A DNA stretch of 64,000 nt from Oikopleura dioica (taxonomy: Eukaryota; Chordata; Appendicularia; Copelata; Oikopleuridae), in the NCBI GenBank assembly GCA_907165135.1, contig OU015569.1:12895146-12959145 (forward strand), in the 5' to 3' direction. The stretch's first letter is position 1. Each line of letters opens with the position of its first letter. The notes under the pieces are model-generated. The model was not told where the DNA came from, searched no databases, and was given only the letters and a program-made list of their open reading frames with translations. Of this stretch, positions 32,328 through 43,500 are shown in pieces. A program made the translations under genes and the position numbers.

Positions 32328-33439
32328 TGGTGACTCCAACTCCTGAAGAGGTACTGTACAAGAGTCATGCGCTTTTTCGGTTTCTCCAAATCAGATGATA
32401 AGATTAGGAATGAGAAATTTTGAATTTAATTTGATAAACTCTTCAATCAAAGACAAATTACAGCGAGCAAAATGGATTTTTGAAAAATCTCTCGCGGAAA
32501 ACAAACCCGAAAACAAAGAGGACCTCGAGGCTCAATTTTCGCGCCTGTCAAGTTCTTTTGTTTATAATTCATGCGAGCCAGAATTTCTTAGGGAATACGG
32601 GGAAGATCTTTACGGATTTGAATCAGCTGAGGAAAAATTGTCTTTTTGACGTCTGTTTTTGGCGACGAATCGCCCGAGGAAAAGATCCTTCGAAACAAAG
32701 AAAATGGAAAATCTCGCTCGTAAGAGTGAGAATAATGAAAAATTCGAGATTTTTTGTCACGTGTAAAAACGGTGGCGGAGAAAATAACGCAGAAACCGGA
32801 CGCGAGAGAATTCATTATCGACGCGCAATTTAGAAAATCGCTCACGCCCGAACTGCAGAATTTTCTTCGCGATCAGTGTATGCTTGAAAAAACCCCCGAG
32901 GAAATTTCCAAATTTCTTGACAAAAGAAAACGAAATGAGACTATCCCCAAAATTGCCCAAATCGAAATTGACGCGAAACTTGGCTCGTTCTTCCAGTCGA
33001 CTTCTGACTTAATTTCGAAATCGACAATGTCCTTCGAGGATCAAATTGCTCAATTGAAAATTGAACAGAAAAAATCAGAAGAGGCGGCGGAAAAACGGGC
33101 GTGTGCGCTTCATGATCAAATCGAAAAACTAACGGCGACAATTGCAAAATTAGAAGTTGATCGCCGCAACAATCAGAGTTTGACGCGTCAAAATAACCAG
33201 CAACGGAATTTTCAAAGTCGAAATTTGGGCGCGCCAAACTCAGATCGGCCTAGGCCTCGACGATTTTGTGGATTTTGTAACACAGACACTCATTTCAGAT
33301 CGCATTGCCCCTTTATAACCTGTCATTTTTGTCAGAAAAAGGCCACATGAAAACGGCTTGTCCCGATAATCCCGACAGAATTTACAGAGCTGCTCGGGTC
33401 GAGGGAGAAGAAACTTCAAAAACGAGTAAACGGAACTGA
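32327..33439 (+). pseudogene. gag: Gag, frameshifted
   Basis: This region aligns with the element 1 Gag in pieces. A candidate ATG overlaps the last LTR base (32327) but its frame stops at 32396-32398. The frame from 32395 carries the capsid-like start (MRNFEFNLINSS) and stops at 32647-32649 right after a T-run. Further frame changes fall near an A-run at 32701-32704 and a T-run at 32750-32755. The frame 32754-33350 carries the coiled-coil part and the first zinc knuckle, C172-X2-C175-X4-H180-X4-C185 of that frame. The second knuckle is split by a shift in the A-run at 33336-33340, leaving an in-frame TGA at 33348-33350. The last gag-like frame ends at 33437-33439. All the clear breaks are single-base events, mostly in homopolymers. 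Confidence 0.85.
32328..32345 (+). other. Element 2 primer-binding site
   Basis: TGGTGACTCCAACTCCTG starts directly after the 5' LTR. It differs from the element 1 site after TGG, so the two families probably use different tRNAs. The tRNA was not identified. Confidence 0.6.
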
Positions 33440-33509
33440 AAGCCCTGGTCAGGCACCAGTTCCAAGGACTTGTTCAATTTTTCGCATTGGATTACAATAT
33501 TTTGTAGAA

Positions 33510-35900
33510 ATGACAATTTTTTCAAATAAAATAAAAATGCTCGTCGATTCAGGCTCCCAACTTAATCTTTTGCCCAAATCATTTATTCCCGATAATGTTA
33601 AAATTCATGCCCCTGATATTTTTGCTAAAAATTATGGTGGAGGAAGTATTGAAATTCTTGGTTTTGTTGAATGTGATTTTCATGTTAAAACGGAAAAATG
33701 GGGTAAATCGCGATTTTACATTGTAAATGACAATTGTGAGGCAATTCTCGGTTCGGAAGCACTCAAATCTAATGAAATAATGATCAATCTTCATCGTAAT
33801 CGTCTAGTAAAATCTGGTCCTATCGAGCGAATGGCAAATTTATGCAATGATTCATCAAAAAGCCCAAAAGTTAATAACATCGAGCATGACAGTTTTTATG
33901 CCGTTTCTGATCAAAATTACACATTTAGAGGCAAAAGTGAGCAAATAATAGATTTGAGGATTCCTCATTTGAGTAGATCCATGAACCTTTTTTTAGAAAA
34001 AAGCCAGCTCAAAAATTCGAAGCTCGAATTAATAGAATCATTTCAGAGAGTTGATCCCGAGAATCCATTTTTTCGTATTCTTGTAATAAATCCCTTGAAT
34101 TCTACAGTTAAAATTCCTGCTGGCACGGCCTTTGCACAACTGGCGGAAATAGCTGAGATCGCATGCATAAAGCCCTCAAAAAAAGATCTGAATTTTCTTC
34201 TTTCGCGCTTGAAAATAGGCGATCTATCGAAAAGCAATCAGCCAGTATTTTTTGGTCTTCTTGGTATGTACACCCATTTATTTCAAGATGAGGACGATGA
34301 TTTGCCTGTCTCGAACCTTGAAAAATTTTCGATTGAATTGGAAACTGATCGCCCAATTTGTAGCAACATGTACAGAACGCCATATGCCTTGCGGGGAGTA
34401 ATGTCCGGTACTCTTTCCTCCTACCTTCGGCAAGACATGATAATGCGAATTAATTCACCATATAATAGCCCTGCGTTACTCGTAAGAAAACGAAATGGAA
34501 CATTCAGATTATGTATTGATTACAGAAAATTAAATTCATTTACGCTTCAGCAGCATCATCCGTTGCAACAAATTGAGGACGTTTTAGGGTTTTTAGAAAA
34601 TAGCCTTATTTTTTCTTGTGTGGATTTGCGCAAAGGGTTTCATCAGTGCCTCGTAGATGAGGAATCGCGAGAAAAACTAGCTTTCTCGACTGAAGACGGA
34701 CAATTCACTTGGAAAAGACTTCCAATGGGTCTTAAAAATGCCCCTATTCATTTCGCAAAATGCATGGATGTTATTTTACGAGACACGCCAAAAACGGAAA
34801 TTTGCGCATATCTTGACGATTTAGTTGTCCATTCAAGAACAGAAGAGGAACACCTAGCCAATTTAACTAAATTTTTTCAAATTTTAGATCAAAATAATCT
34901 ACGAATAAATATTGATAAAGCGAGTTTCTTTGAGCGAAAAGCATGCATTTTGGGTTTTGAAATTTTTAATGGAAGAATACGGCCATCACAGGACAAAATC
35001 GAAGCGGTTAAAAATCTTTCTATTCCAAGAAACCGTGAGGAGGCACAATCTCTTTTTGGACTTCTGTCGCAGCACAGAAAATTTATTAAAAATTTTGCAC
35101 CCCTCGGAGTGGAAATTTCAAAAACGTACAGAGGTTCATTTTGTTGGACAAAAGAGGCAACGATTTCACTTGAAAAGCTCAAAAGTATCATCTGTCATAA
35201 CACTCTTGAGCTCAAAATCCCCCCATTAAATGACGGAGTTTTTGTACTTGAGACTGACGCATCTAATCATAGTCTGGGTGGAGTTCTTTATCTTTGCGCG
35301 GAGCGAAATAAAAATCACCATCATTCGCATAATTGCCTGCAACCGATAGCTTACCACTCGCTTAATTTTACGCCGGCACAACAGAAATACGGGACATTAG
35401 AAAAAGAGCTTTATAGTGGAAAAACATGTATGGAACGATGGAGGGCTTATCTGGCTTATGTCGATTTTCTTTGGATAACTGATAATTCTTGTGTAAAATA
35501 CGCTCAATCCTTCAAGACAAGTAATTTAAAAATTCAGAGATGGTTTACGGAGCTTCAAGGCTTTTCGTTTCGAATTGAACAGAGAAAGACTCATCAAATG
35601 AAAATCAGTGATTGCCTTAGTCGTAATACTTTAAATTGTTCAATCAATCAAATTAAATTTACCCCTGAATCATTTGTAGAGTTTCAAAAATCTGACCGAG
35701 TATTATCACAAGTTAGACGTTTTGTTAGTATTGATAGATGGCCAAATAACCCACCAAGTGAGCTTTACCCATTCTTTTTACGTAGACCTGACCTGGAAAT
35801 CCTGGAATCCGGGGAACTAGCTATAAATTTTCCAGCGTATCAAAAAAAGATTTTGCGTCCCCGAGGCATTGACAGAGACAATTTGCAGCGAATATCATGA
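33510..35900 (+). CDS. pol: Pol N-terminal part: protease, RT, RNase H (frameshifted gene)
   Basis: This 796-codon frame is open back to 33351, so the true N-terminus lies upstream of the ATG at 33510 and fusion to Gag is expected. Protease DSG is at residues 13-15. Reverse transcriptase spans about 285-480, with catalytic D372 and YLDD at 434-437. RNase H residues are D583, E633, D658 and D701. A linker between protease and RT shares the GPIERMA motif with element 1. The frame ends artificially at 35900 because of a single-base length change in the A-run at 35842-35848; the continuation is the next entry. As it stands the protein lacks integrase. Confidence 0.92.
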   Translation: MTIFSNKIKMLVDSGSQLNLLPKSFIPDNVKIHAPDIFAKNYGGGSIEILGFVECDFHVKTEKWGKSRFYIVNDNCEAILGSEALKSNEIMINLHRNRLVKSGPIERMANLCNDSSKSPKVNNIEHDSFYAVSDQNYTFRGKSEQIIDLRIPHLSRSMNLFLEKSQLKNSKLELIESFQRVDPENPFFRILVINPLNSTVKIPAGTAFAQLAEIAEIACIKPSKKDLNFLLSRLKIGDLSKSNQPVFFGLLGMYTHLFQDEDDDLPVSNLEKFSIELETDRPICSNMYRTPYALRGVMSGTLSSYLRQDMIMRINSPYNSPALLVRKRNGTFRLCIDYRKLNSFTLQQHHPLQQIEDVLGFLENSLIFSCVDLRKGFHQCLVDEESREKLAFSTEDGQFTWKRLPMGLKNAPIHFAKCMDVILRDTPKTEICAYLDDLVVHSRTEEEHLANLTKFFQILDQNNLRINIDKASFFERKACILGFEIFNGRIRPSQDKIEAVKNLSIPRNREEAQSLFGLLSQHRKFIKNFAPLGVEISKTYRGSFCWTKEATISLEKLKSIICHNTLELKIPPLNDGVFVLETDASNHSLGGVLYLCAERNKNHHHSHNCLQPIAYHSLNFTPAQQKYGTLEKELYSGKTCMERWRAYLAYVDFLWITDNSCVKYAQSFKTSNLKIQRWFTELQGFSFRIEQRKTHQMKISDCLSRNTLNCSINQIKFTPESFVEFQKSDRVLSQVRRFVSIDRWPNNPPSELYPFFLRRPDLEILESGELAINFPAYQKKILRPRGIDRDNLQRIS

Positions 35901-37884
35901 TCACTCTCATTTCGGAATCGATATAACAGCCGAAAAAATTTCTAGGAAGTATTTTTGGCCGGGATTAAAAAATACCGTCGCGAGCTTTATAAAATCATGT
36001 CACAAATGTCAAATTTCAAAACCAAATTTACAGCCTAACAAACCTCCTTTAGGTAAATCCGAAACACCAAGCGGCCCTTTTGAAATTTTGTACTTCGATT
36101 TAATCGGCCCACTTCAAGAAACTGATTTTGGTCATAAATATGTAATGGTGGTTATTGACGGTTTTAGCAAGAAAGTTTATGCGGAGCCCTTATCTTCTAA
36201 AAAATCGGAATATTTACTGCAAAAATTCCGGAGCGTATTATTTAGAAATCCAAAATTTCCAAAATATATGGTTTTAGATAACGCGAAGGAACACGTTTTG
36301 ATTGAGAAATTTTTGAAAGAAAATAAAATTGGGGTGCATTATATTCCCCCGCGTCATCCCCAATCTAACGGGCAAGTTGAAAACGTCAATAGAACCATAA
36401 AAGCCAGGCTTAGGGCTCGTTCAAATTGGGTGAATTGGGATATTTTTCTGTTTGAAATTGTTCACGAAATAAACAGTAGTTTACATACAGTACTGGGAAC
36501 AACCCCATTTTGTGTAGAAACTGGTGTAAAAAGCAGTCATCATTTTCAAGACCCTTATTGGCGTACATATGGAGATAAAATCGACGTTGACTTTGAGAAA
36601 ATTCGGGCAAAAATAGAACAAGAAAAGCAAAAAAGAATGATCAAATTCGATAATCCACGTTTCAAAGAATATGATTTAGGCGATAAAGTTCTTATCAAAA
36701 ATTTCCGCGAAAAATTCCCTCCGTTTTTAGGTCCTTATGAAGTAACGTTTAAATCCCCGAGTGGTCTTTGGTACACTGTTAAAAATGATAAGGGCGAATT
36801 AAGGCGGCATGCAGAGCATATAAAAATCTATTCTCAGCGAAATTCAATTACAGAGACGAATACTGATGTTGAAAAATACCCCAAGATTGTGACAAAACCA
36901 CAAGAAAATGATCTCGAGCTTTTTGAAATGTTTTCTGAAAACTGTCTTTTTTCGAAGGATTCCCTTGGTCGATTTGATGAAAATTTCTCTACAGGAAAAG
37001 AATCGGAAAAAGCGCATGAACCTTTATCCTCTGAAATGTCAGATCAGTCATTACAATCGGAACCTTATCGGGAGCGGTCTAGTTCTTCTTCAGAACAAGA
37101 AAATTTATCATCCTCATCGACTCTTTTGATAGAAATGCCATTACCGAAAATTTATCGTAATCAAGAATCTGATTTGAATCAAGTAGGAAATGGATCAAAC
37201 ATTGTGCTGGATTCCGAGAAATCAAGTTCTGATTCTGAGTTTTCTGTTAATTTGACATCGTATGATAAATTGCCCGAAATTGATCCGCTAGTTGCTCTTA
37301 AACGTAGAAGGGAAAGATCTGATGATTCCGTTGTCGAGCGTAAAATTGCAAAATTTACAGTCGAAAATAATTTGGAAAACATGTCAATTCTTATTAAAAT
37401 GGAAAATCATGATCTTGACTTTTTTGAACACCTTAATGATAAATGGAAAAATACAGACGACATAGAGGAAACTTATGTTGAGAATGGTATATTTATCAAA
37501 CTAAACGAATTAACAAGAGACTCACTTTTATTCATCCTTTTTAAAATGAATCAGGACTTTGATCTCGAGGAATCAAGGGCGAAACTTCAGATAAAAGTGA
37601 AGGAAACTATTCGTAGAGAGTATCCGAATTGGCGTAAATCGAGAAACGGACAACTTCTTTTTTTTGCGGTCTTTAGAGTGCAAAAAGAGCGAACGTTGTA
37701 CGAACTAACTGTCCCCGAGCTAAAGACTGTTTGCGCTTTTTATGATTTATCCTGTAAATTTAAAAACTGTTCAAAGACAATCTTACAGGCATCTATCGAA
37801 ACAGAATTGCTGAAAAAATTTCCAAATCATCCGATGCGAAAAAATGTTCTTGTTTTTCTTCCAGACTTTGAAACTGAAATATGA
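35869..37884 (+). CDS. pol: Pol C-terminal part: integrase plus tail (frameshifted gene)
   Basis: This is the second half of element 2 Pol, in another frame, 671 codons from a TTG at 35869 that is unlikely to be a real start. The frame is already open through the A-run at 35842. The zinc finger is H10-X3-H14-X29-C44-X2-C47. The catalytic triad is D77, D137, E171, with 33 residues between the last two, and GPY is at 288-290. A serine-rich acidic linker follows, then LTSYDKL at 462-468, a basic patch (KRRRER) at about 478-483, and a domain at about 537-645 that aligns with the element 1 tail (shared NW-x-KS, G-x-LLF-x-A, ELK-x-x-C-x-FY). The gene would be one polyprotein with the previous entry but for the frameshift. 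The stop is TGA at 37882-37884. Confidence 0.92.
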   Translation: MTETICSEYHDHSHFGIDITAEKISRKYFWPGLKNTVASFIKSCHKCQISKPNLQPNKPPLGKSETPSGPFEILYFDLIGPLQETDFGHKYVMVVIDGFSKKVYAEPLSSKKSEYLLQKFRSVLFRNPKFPKYMVLDNAKEHVLIEKFLKENKIGVHYIPPRHPQSNGQVENVNRTIKARLRARSNWVNWDIFLFEIVHEINSSLHTVLGTTPFCVETGVKSSHHFQDPYWRTYGDKIDVDFEKIRAKIEQEKQKRMIKFDNPRFKEYDLGDKVLIKNFREKFPPFLGPYEVTFKSPSGLWYTVKNDKGELRRHAEHIKIYSQRNSITETNTDVEKYPKIVTKPQENDLELFEMFSENCLFSKDSLGRFDENFSTGKESEKAHEPLSSEMSDQSLQSEPYRERSSSSSEQENLSSSSTLLIEMPLPKIYRNQESDLNQVGNGSNIVLDSEKSSSDSEFSVNLTSYDKLPEIDPLVALKRRRERSDDSVVERKIAKFTVENNLENMSILIKMENHDLDFFEHLNDKWKNTDDIEETYVENGIFIKLNELTRDSLLFILFKMNQDFDLEESRAKLQIKVKETIRREYPNWRKSRNGQLLFFAVFRVQKERTLYELTVPELKTVCAFYDLSCKFKNCSKTILQASIETELLKKFPNHPMRKNVLVFLPDFETEI

Positions 37885-37933
37885 AAAAGAAAGGCGAAAA
37901 AGATGCTCGTTTGCGACCCATGGAAGGTCACAG
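37885..37933 (+). other. Element 2 pol-to-3' LTR spacer
   Basis: A purine-rich stretch, AAAAAGAAAGGCGAAAAAG, starts inside the last codon (37884) about 30 bases before the LTR. The bases touching the LTR read GGTCACAG and are not a polypurine tract. AAAGATGCTC...GACCC is shared with the same spacer of element 1. Confidence 0.5.
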
Positions 37934-39128
37934 TGATATCCTTAGGGAACAACGCCTCAAGCAACACAAAAAATTTATTTCACGGCCAAGTATTTACGTC
38001 AATTCGGTTCTACGTTGGTTTAAATTTGTCTTGTCAGCTTGGTATCACCAAATTGATCAGACATTTTTTTCAAAAATCATTTCACGATATTCTTCTCAAA
38101 ATGAAAAGATGGTCAGTTTTTACGAGCCAGATTGACCCAAAATTGTCTTATCATCATGTCATCTCTTTACGATTTCTACTTTTATCATTGGAATGCTCAT
38201 ATGCTCTCATCATAATGCGATCTGACGTCAATTCATCAAAAATATGCAATTCGCAAAACCGCATGTTTAATCTATTTATTGATATTTCTTATCATTGCTT
38301 TGCGATTTTAAAGTTCGATTATTGACAGTACATACGATTCAATGTCTACAACAGAACAGCCGTCAACACCTTCTTCAACAACAACAACTCCAACGAGCAG
38401 ATAAACCGTCGTATCATCTCGGTGCCGTGGGGTCGGACAAACTCTCTGTCAGTGCGTCCGCTTGTCGCAAACTAGCTCATCCGTAAGAGAAGATACGGTG
38501 CGAACCGCGACAGTAACTTCCCCCCGGGTATGTTCCTTGGAATTTGCTTCTTCTATGATTTCAATTTTGATAAATTTATTTTATAAAATCCTGACCAAAT
38601 TTTATTCAATTTATTTGTTAAAATTTTGTATATATTCTTTTACTTTTCTCATCCTTTATTTATTTCAATCATAATTAACAGTCACTTCTACGGTCACATA
38701 GTGAGAAGTTTAAGTGGCTGTTATTATTTTCTGCTTTTTATTATGAAAAAATAATTAATTGGCGTTTTATCTCGTCACGCGCGGCGCCGGCTCCCGAAAC
38801 CTTTGAAAATAACTTGCTTGGCAAGTTCGACCAGCTCCTCTTCCGAAAAGAAATCGATCCGAAAGGATTTCCCGCAAGAAAAACCGCTAAAAGAAGCCAC
38901 GGGCTCTCTTCCTTGTTTTCGAAAGAAAAATTGTTTTTCAAAAACAACCGCTTGTTCAAAAACACTGATCGAATCTCGCTGCTATTTAACCCCGCGTCGC
39001 GCCTTTTTCCGTCATTCAAATCACAAATAAAACCACGCAAATTTAAAATTTGATTCTCGTTATTTTCGCTTGGCATTCTAGAGTTAGAGATCGAGCAAAA
39101 TTCCTGCAGGACAGCCGCTTCCGTATCA
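37934..39128 (+). repeat. Element 2 3' LTR
   Basis: This 1195-bp LTR is a direct copy of 31138-32327 apart from run lengths. An AATAAA polyadenylation signal lies at 39026-39031, about 100 bases before the LTR end. The TATA-like box copy is at 38582-38589. Confidence 0.94.
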
Positions 39129-39133
39129 GTCAT
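39129..39133. repeat. Target-site duplication (right) of element 2, GTCAT
   Basis: Satellite B resumes with GTCATCGTTATCATG directly after the GTATCA end of the element. Confidence 0.95.
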
Positions 39134-40510
39134 CGTTATCATGAATCGCCCAAAAACGAGGTCAAAATTTTGAAAATTCGTTTTTTGCCCTAATTTTATC
39201 TGCAGCGTTTCTTCCGTCTTCCGAGCGTCATTTTGGTTGATTTTGAGCCTCTTAAACCCAACAGAAAAAAAATTCAAAAAAAAAAATTTTTTTTCGATGG
39301 TCTTCGTTATCATGAATCGCCCAAAAACGAGGTCAAAATTTTGAAATTTTGTTTTTTGCCCTTATTTTATTCGCAGCGTTTCTGCCGTCTTCCGAGCGTC
39401 ATTTTGGTTGATTTTGAGCCTCTTTAACCCAACAGAAAAAAAATTCAAAAAAAAAATTTTTTTTTCGATGGTCATCGTTATCATGAATCGCCCAAAAACG
39501 AGGTCAAAATTTTTAAAATTCGTTTTTTGCCTTAATTTTATTTGCAGCGTTTCTGCCGTCTTCCGAGCGTCATTTTGGTTGATTCTGAGCCTCTCAAACC
39601 CAACAGAAAAAAAATTCAAAAAAAAAATTTTTTTTTCGATGGTCATCGTTATCATGAATCGCCCAAAAACGAGGTCAAAATTTTAAAAGTTCGTTTTTTG
39701 CCTTAATTTTATTTGCAGCGTTTCTGCTGTCTCCCGAGCGTCATTTTGGTTGATTTTGAGCCTCTCAAACCCAACAGAAAAAAAATTCAAAAAAAAAATT
39801 TTTTTTCGATGGTCATCGTTATCATGAATCGCCCAAAAACGAGGTCAAAATTTTGAAAATTCGTTTTTTGCCCTAATTTTATTTGCAGCGTTTCTGCCGT
39901 CTTCCGAGCGTCATTTAGGTAGATTCTGAGCCTCTCAAACCAAACAGAAAAAATTCAAAAAAATTTTTTTCGATGGTCATCGTTATCATGAATCGCCCAA
40001 AAACGAGGTCAAAATTTTGAAAATTCGTTTTTTGCCCTAATTTTATTTGCAGCGTTTCTGCCGTCTTCCGAGCGTCATTTTGGTTGATTCTGAGCCTCTC
40101 AAACCCAACAGAAAAAAACCAAAAAAATTTTTTTCGATGGTCATCGTTATCATGAATCGCCCAAAAACGAGGTCAAAATTTTGAAATTTCGTTTTTGCCC
40201 TAATTTTATTTGCAGAGTTTCTGCCGTTTTCCGAGCGTCATTTTGATTGATTCTGAGCCTCTCAAACCCAACAGAAAAAATTTTTTTCGATGGTCATCGT
40301 TATCATGAATCGCCCAAAAACGAGGTCAAAATTTTGAAATTTCGTTTTTTGCCCTAATTTTATTTGCAGCGTTTCTGCCGTCTTCCGAGCGTCATTTTGG
40401 TTGATTCTGAGCCTCTCAAACCCAACAGAAAAAAAATTCAAAAAAAAAATTTTTTTTTCGATGGTCATCGTTATCATGAATCGCCCAAAAACGAGGTAAA
40501 AATTTTTAAA
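39129..40510 (+). repeat. Satellite B array, segment 3
   Basis: About eight more units in the same orientation, continuing the array interrupted by element 2. The last unit is cut after GAATCGCCCAAAAACGAGG and a short A/T stretch, where satellite C begins. One unit near 40275 has a shortened A-run block. Confidence 0.93.
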
Positions 40511-43500
40511 CTTCTCTGCAAACTTGACCCGAGAAGAAGGTCACCTCTCTCGATTAAGTTCAGTCCGACCCCCGGCCATACCGAGCCGAGGAGAAAATCA
40601 CCTGTCTCGGTTCAGTTCAGTCGAATCCTCGGCCAAAGTGACCCGAGGAGAAGTTTACTTTCCTCGATTCAGGTCAGTCGGACCTCCGCAAAAACTGACC
40701 CCTTCTGGTTTAGTTCAGTCGGACCCCAAGCATAACTGACCGAAGGAGAAGGTCAGCTCTCTCTGCTTAATTCTGTTCGACCAACGGCAAATACTGACCC
40801 AAGGAGACGGTCACCTCTCTAGAGTCAGTTCAGTCGGACCCCCGGCAAAATTGACGCGTGGAGAAGGTCACTCCTAAAAGTTCAGTTCAGTCTGAACTCC
40901 GACCAAACTGACCCGAAAAGAAGGTCATCTCTCTCGGTTCAGTTCAGTTGGACCTCCGCCATAACGGCCCGAGGAGAAGGTTATCCTTCTCGCTCCAGTT
41001 AAGTCGGACCCCCGGCCATACCGACCCGAGAAGACAATCACCTCTCTCGGTTCAGTCCAGTCGAACCTCCGGCAAAACTGACCCGTGGAGAAGGTCACCT
41101 CTCTGGGTTTTGTTCAGTCGGACCCCAAGCAAAACTGTCCCGAGGAGAAAGTCATCTCTCACGGCTGGACCATCGGGAAAAACTGACCCAAGGAGAAGGT
41201 CACCTCTCTCTGCTAAGTTCAGTCGGACCCCCGGCCAAAGGGGCCCGAGGAGAAGGTCGCCTTTCTCTGTTCACTTCAGTCAGACCTCCGTTTAAACTGA
41301 TCCGAGGAGAATTTCACTTCTCTCGGCTTACTTCAGTCGGACTCCGTCAAAATTGACCCGGGGAGAACGTCAACTCTCACGGCTTAGTTCTGTTTGACCA
41401 TCGGCAAAATCTGACCCAAAAAGAAGGTCACCTCACTCGGTTCAGCTCAGTCGGACATCCGGCCAAACTGACCCAAGGAGAAGATGATTTTTTTCTATTC
41501 AGTTCACCAGGACCCCTTTTAACTGACCCGAGGAGAAGGTCATCTCTCTCGGCTTAGTTTTGTTGTACCATCGGCAAAAACTGACCCAAGGAGAAGGTCA
41601 ACTCTCTCGGTCCAGTTAAGTCGGACGTCCGGCCAATTTGACCCGAGAAGAATGTCACCTCTCTCTGCTGAGTTCAGTCGGACCCCCGGCCAAAGGGGCC
41701 CGAGGAGAAGGTCACCTCACTCGGTCCAGTTTCGTCGGAACCCCGCCATACTGACCCGAGGAGAAGGTCACTTCTCAAGGTTAAGTATAAAACCCCGGCC
41801 TAACTGACAAAAGGAGAAGGTCACCTCTCTCCGTTCAATTTAGTCGGGCCCACGCCAAATTGACTCGAGGAGAATGTCATCTCTCTCAGTTTAGTTCAGT
41901 CGGACCCTGGCAAAACTGTTAAGAGAGGTCAACTCTCTCGGTCCAGTTAAGTCGGACAACCGGCCAACTTGACCCGAGAAGAAGGTCATCTCTCTCGGTT
42001 CCGTTCAGTCTTATGCCCGGCAAAACTGACCCGAGGAGAAGGTCACCCCTCTCGGCTTAGTTCTGTTGGACCATCGGCAAAATCTGACCCAAGGAGAATG
42101 TCACCTCTCTTGGTCCAGTTATGTCTGACAACCGGCCAACTTGACCCGAGAAGGAGATCATCTCTCTCGGTTTCGTTTAGTTGGATCATCGGCCGAACTG
42201 ACCCGAGGAGAAGTTCAACTACATCGGTTCAGCTCAGTCGGACCCCATGCAAACTTGACCCGAGGAGAAGGTCACCCCTCTCGGCTTAGTTCTGTTGGAC
42301 CATCGGCAAAATCTGACCCAAGGAGAATGTCACCTCTCTTGGTCCAGTTATGTCTGACAACCGGCCAACTTGACCCGAGAAGGAGATCATCTCTCTCGGT
42401 TTCGTTTAGTTGGACCCCCGCCATTCTGCCCCGAGAAGAAGGTCACCTCTCTCGGTTTGGTTCAGTCTGAACCCCGGCCAGCTGACCCGAGGAAAAGGTC
42501 ACCCCTCTCCGTTCAGTAGAATTGATCAATCGGCTAAACTGACTCGAGGAGAAGGCCACCTCTATCAATTAAGTTCAGTCAGACCCCATGAAAACTTGAT
42601 CCGAGAAGAAGATTACCACTCTCGGTTCAGTTTAATTGGATCATCGGCCGAACTGACCCGAGGAGAAGTTCAACTACATCGGTTCAGCTCAGTCGGACCC
42701 CATGCAAACTTGACCCGAGGAGAAGGTCACCCTTCCTGGTTTAGTTCAGGCGGACCCCAAGCAAAACTGACCCGATGATAAGGTAATCCCTCTCGGCTTA
42801 GTTCTGTTGGACCATCGGCAAAAACTGACCCAAGGAGAAGGTCAACTCTCTCGGTCCAGTTAAGTCGGACAACCGGCCAACTTGACCCGAGAAGAAGGTC
42901 ATCTCTCTCGGTTCCGTTCAGTCTTATGCCCGGCCAAACTGACCCGAGGAGAAGGTCACCCCTCTCGGCTTAGTTCTGTTGGACCATCGGCAAAATCTGA
43001 CCCAAGGAGAATGTCACCTCTCTTGGTCCAGTTATGTCTGACAACCGGCCAACTTGACCCGAGAAGGAGATCATCTCTCTCGGTTCCGTTCAGTCTTATG
43101 CCCGGCCAAACTGACCCGAGGAGAAGGTCACCCCTCTCGGCTTAGTTCTGTTGGACCATCGGCAAAATCTGACCCAAGGAGAATGTCACCTCTCTTGGTC
43201 CAGTTATGTCTGACAACCGGCCAACTTGACCCGAGAAGGAGATCATCTCTCTCGGTTTCGTTTAGTTGGACCCCCGCCATTCCGTCCAAGCAAAACTGAC
43301 CCGATGATAAGGTAATCCCTCTCGGCTTAGTTCTGTTGGACCATCGGCAAAACTGACCCAAGGAGAAGGTCACCTCTCTCGGTCCAGTTAAGTCGGACGT
43401 CCGGCCAACTTGACCCGAGAAGAAGGTCACCTCTCTTTGTTCTGTTCAGTCGGACCCCGGCCAAAGGGACCCGAGGAGAGGATCGCCTTTCTCTATTCAC

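Larger units (their letters stand above)
31138..39128 (+). mobile_element. Element 2: Ty3/Gypsy LTR retrotransposon with frameshifted genes
   Basis: This is a 7991-bp element on the plus strand with direct LTRs of 1190 and 1195 bp, TGATA...TATCA ends and a GTCAT target duplication. It has the same gene order and tail architecture as element 1, but the proteins are clearly diverged and the LTR sequences are unrelated by eye, so it is a different family of the same lineage. Gag and pol are interrupted by single-base length changes. The LTRs, however, differ only at homopolymers, which implies a recent insertion. Either a defective copy was mobilised in trans or the breaks are sequencing errors. 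Confidence 0.95.

Noticed and set aside
31910-32389. 159-codon antisense frame over the element 2 LTR, and sense frames at 32002-32252
   Set aside because: They are duplicated in the other LTR, have no recognisable domain, and the antisense one runs past the LTR into the gag start.
33348-33350. Stop-codon readthrough (TGA) joining gag and pol in element 2, since 32754-33350 and 33510-35900 share a frame
   Set aside because: The second zinc knuckle continues in a different frame across this point, so the TGA is a by-product of a shift in the preceding A-run.
6404-40510. CCCTAATTTTATTTGCAG in each satellite B unit as a working 3' splice site
   Set aside because: It resembles a branch point plus acceptor, but no donor, exon or transcript is evident. 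An AT-rich repeat can produce this by chance.
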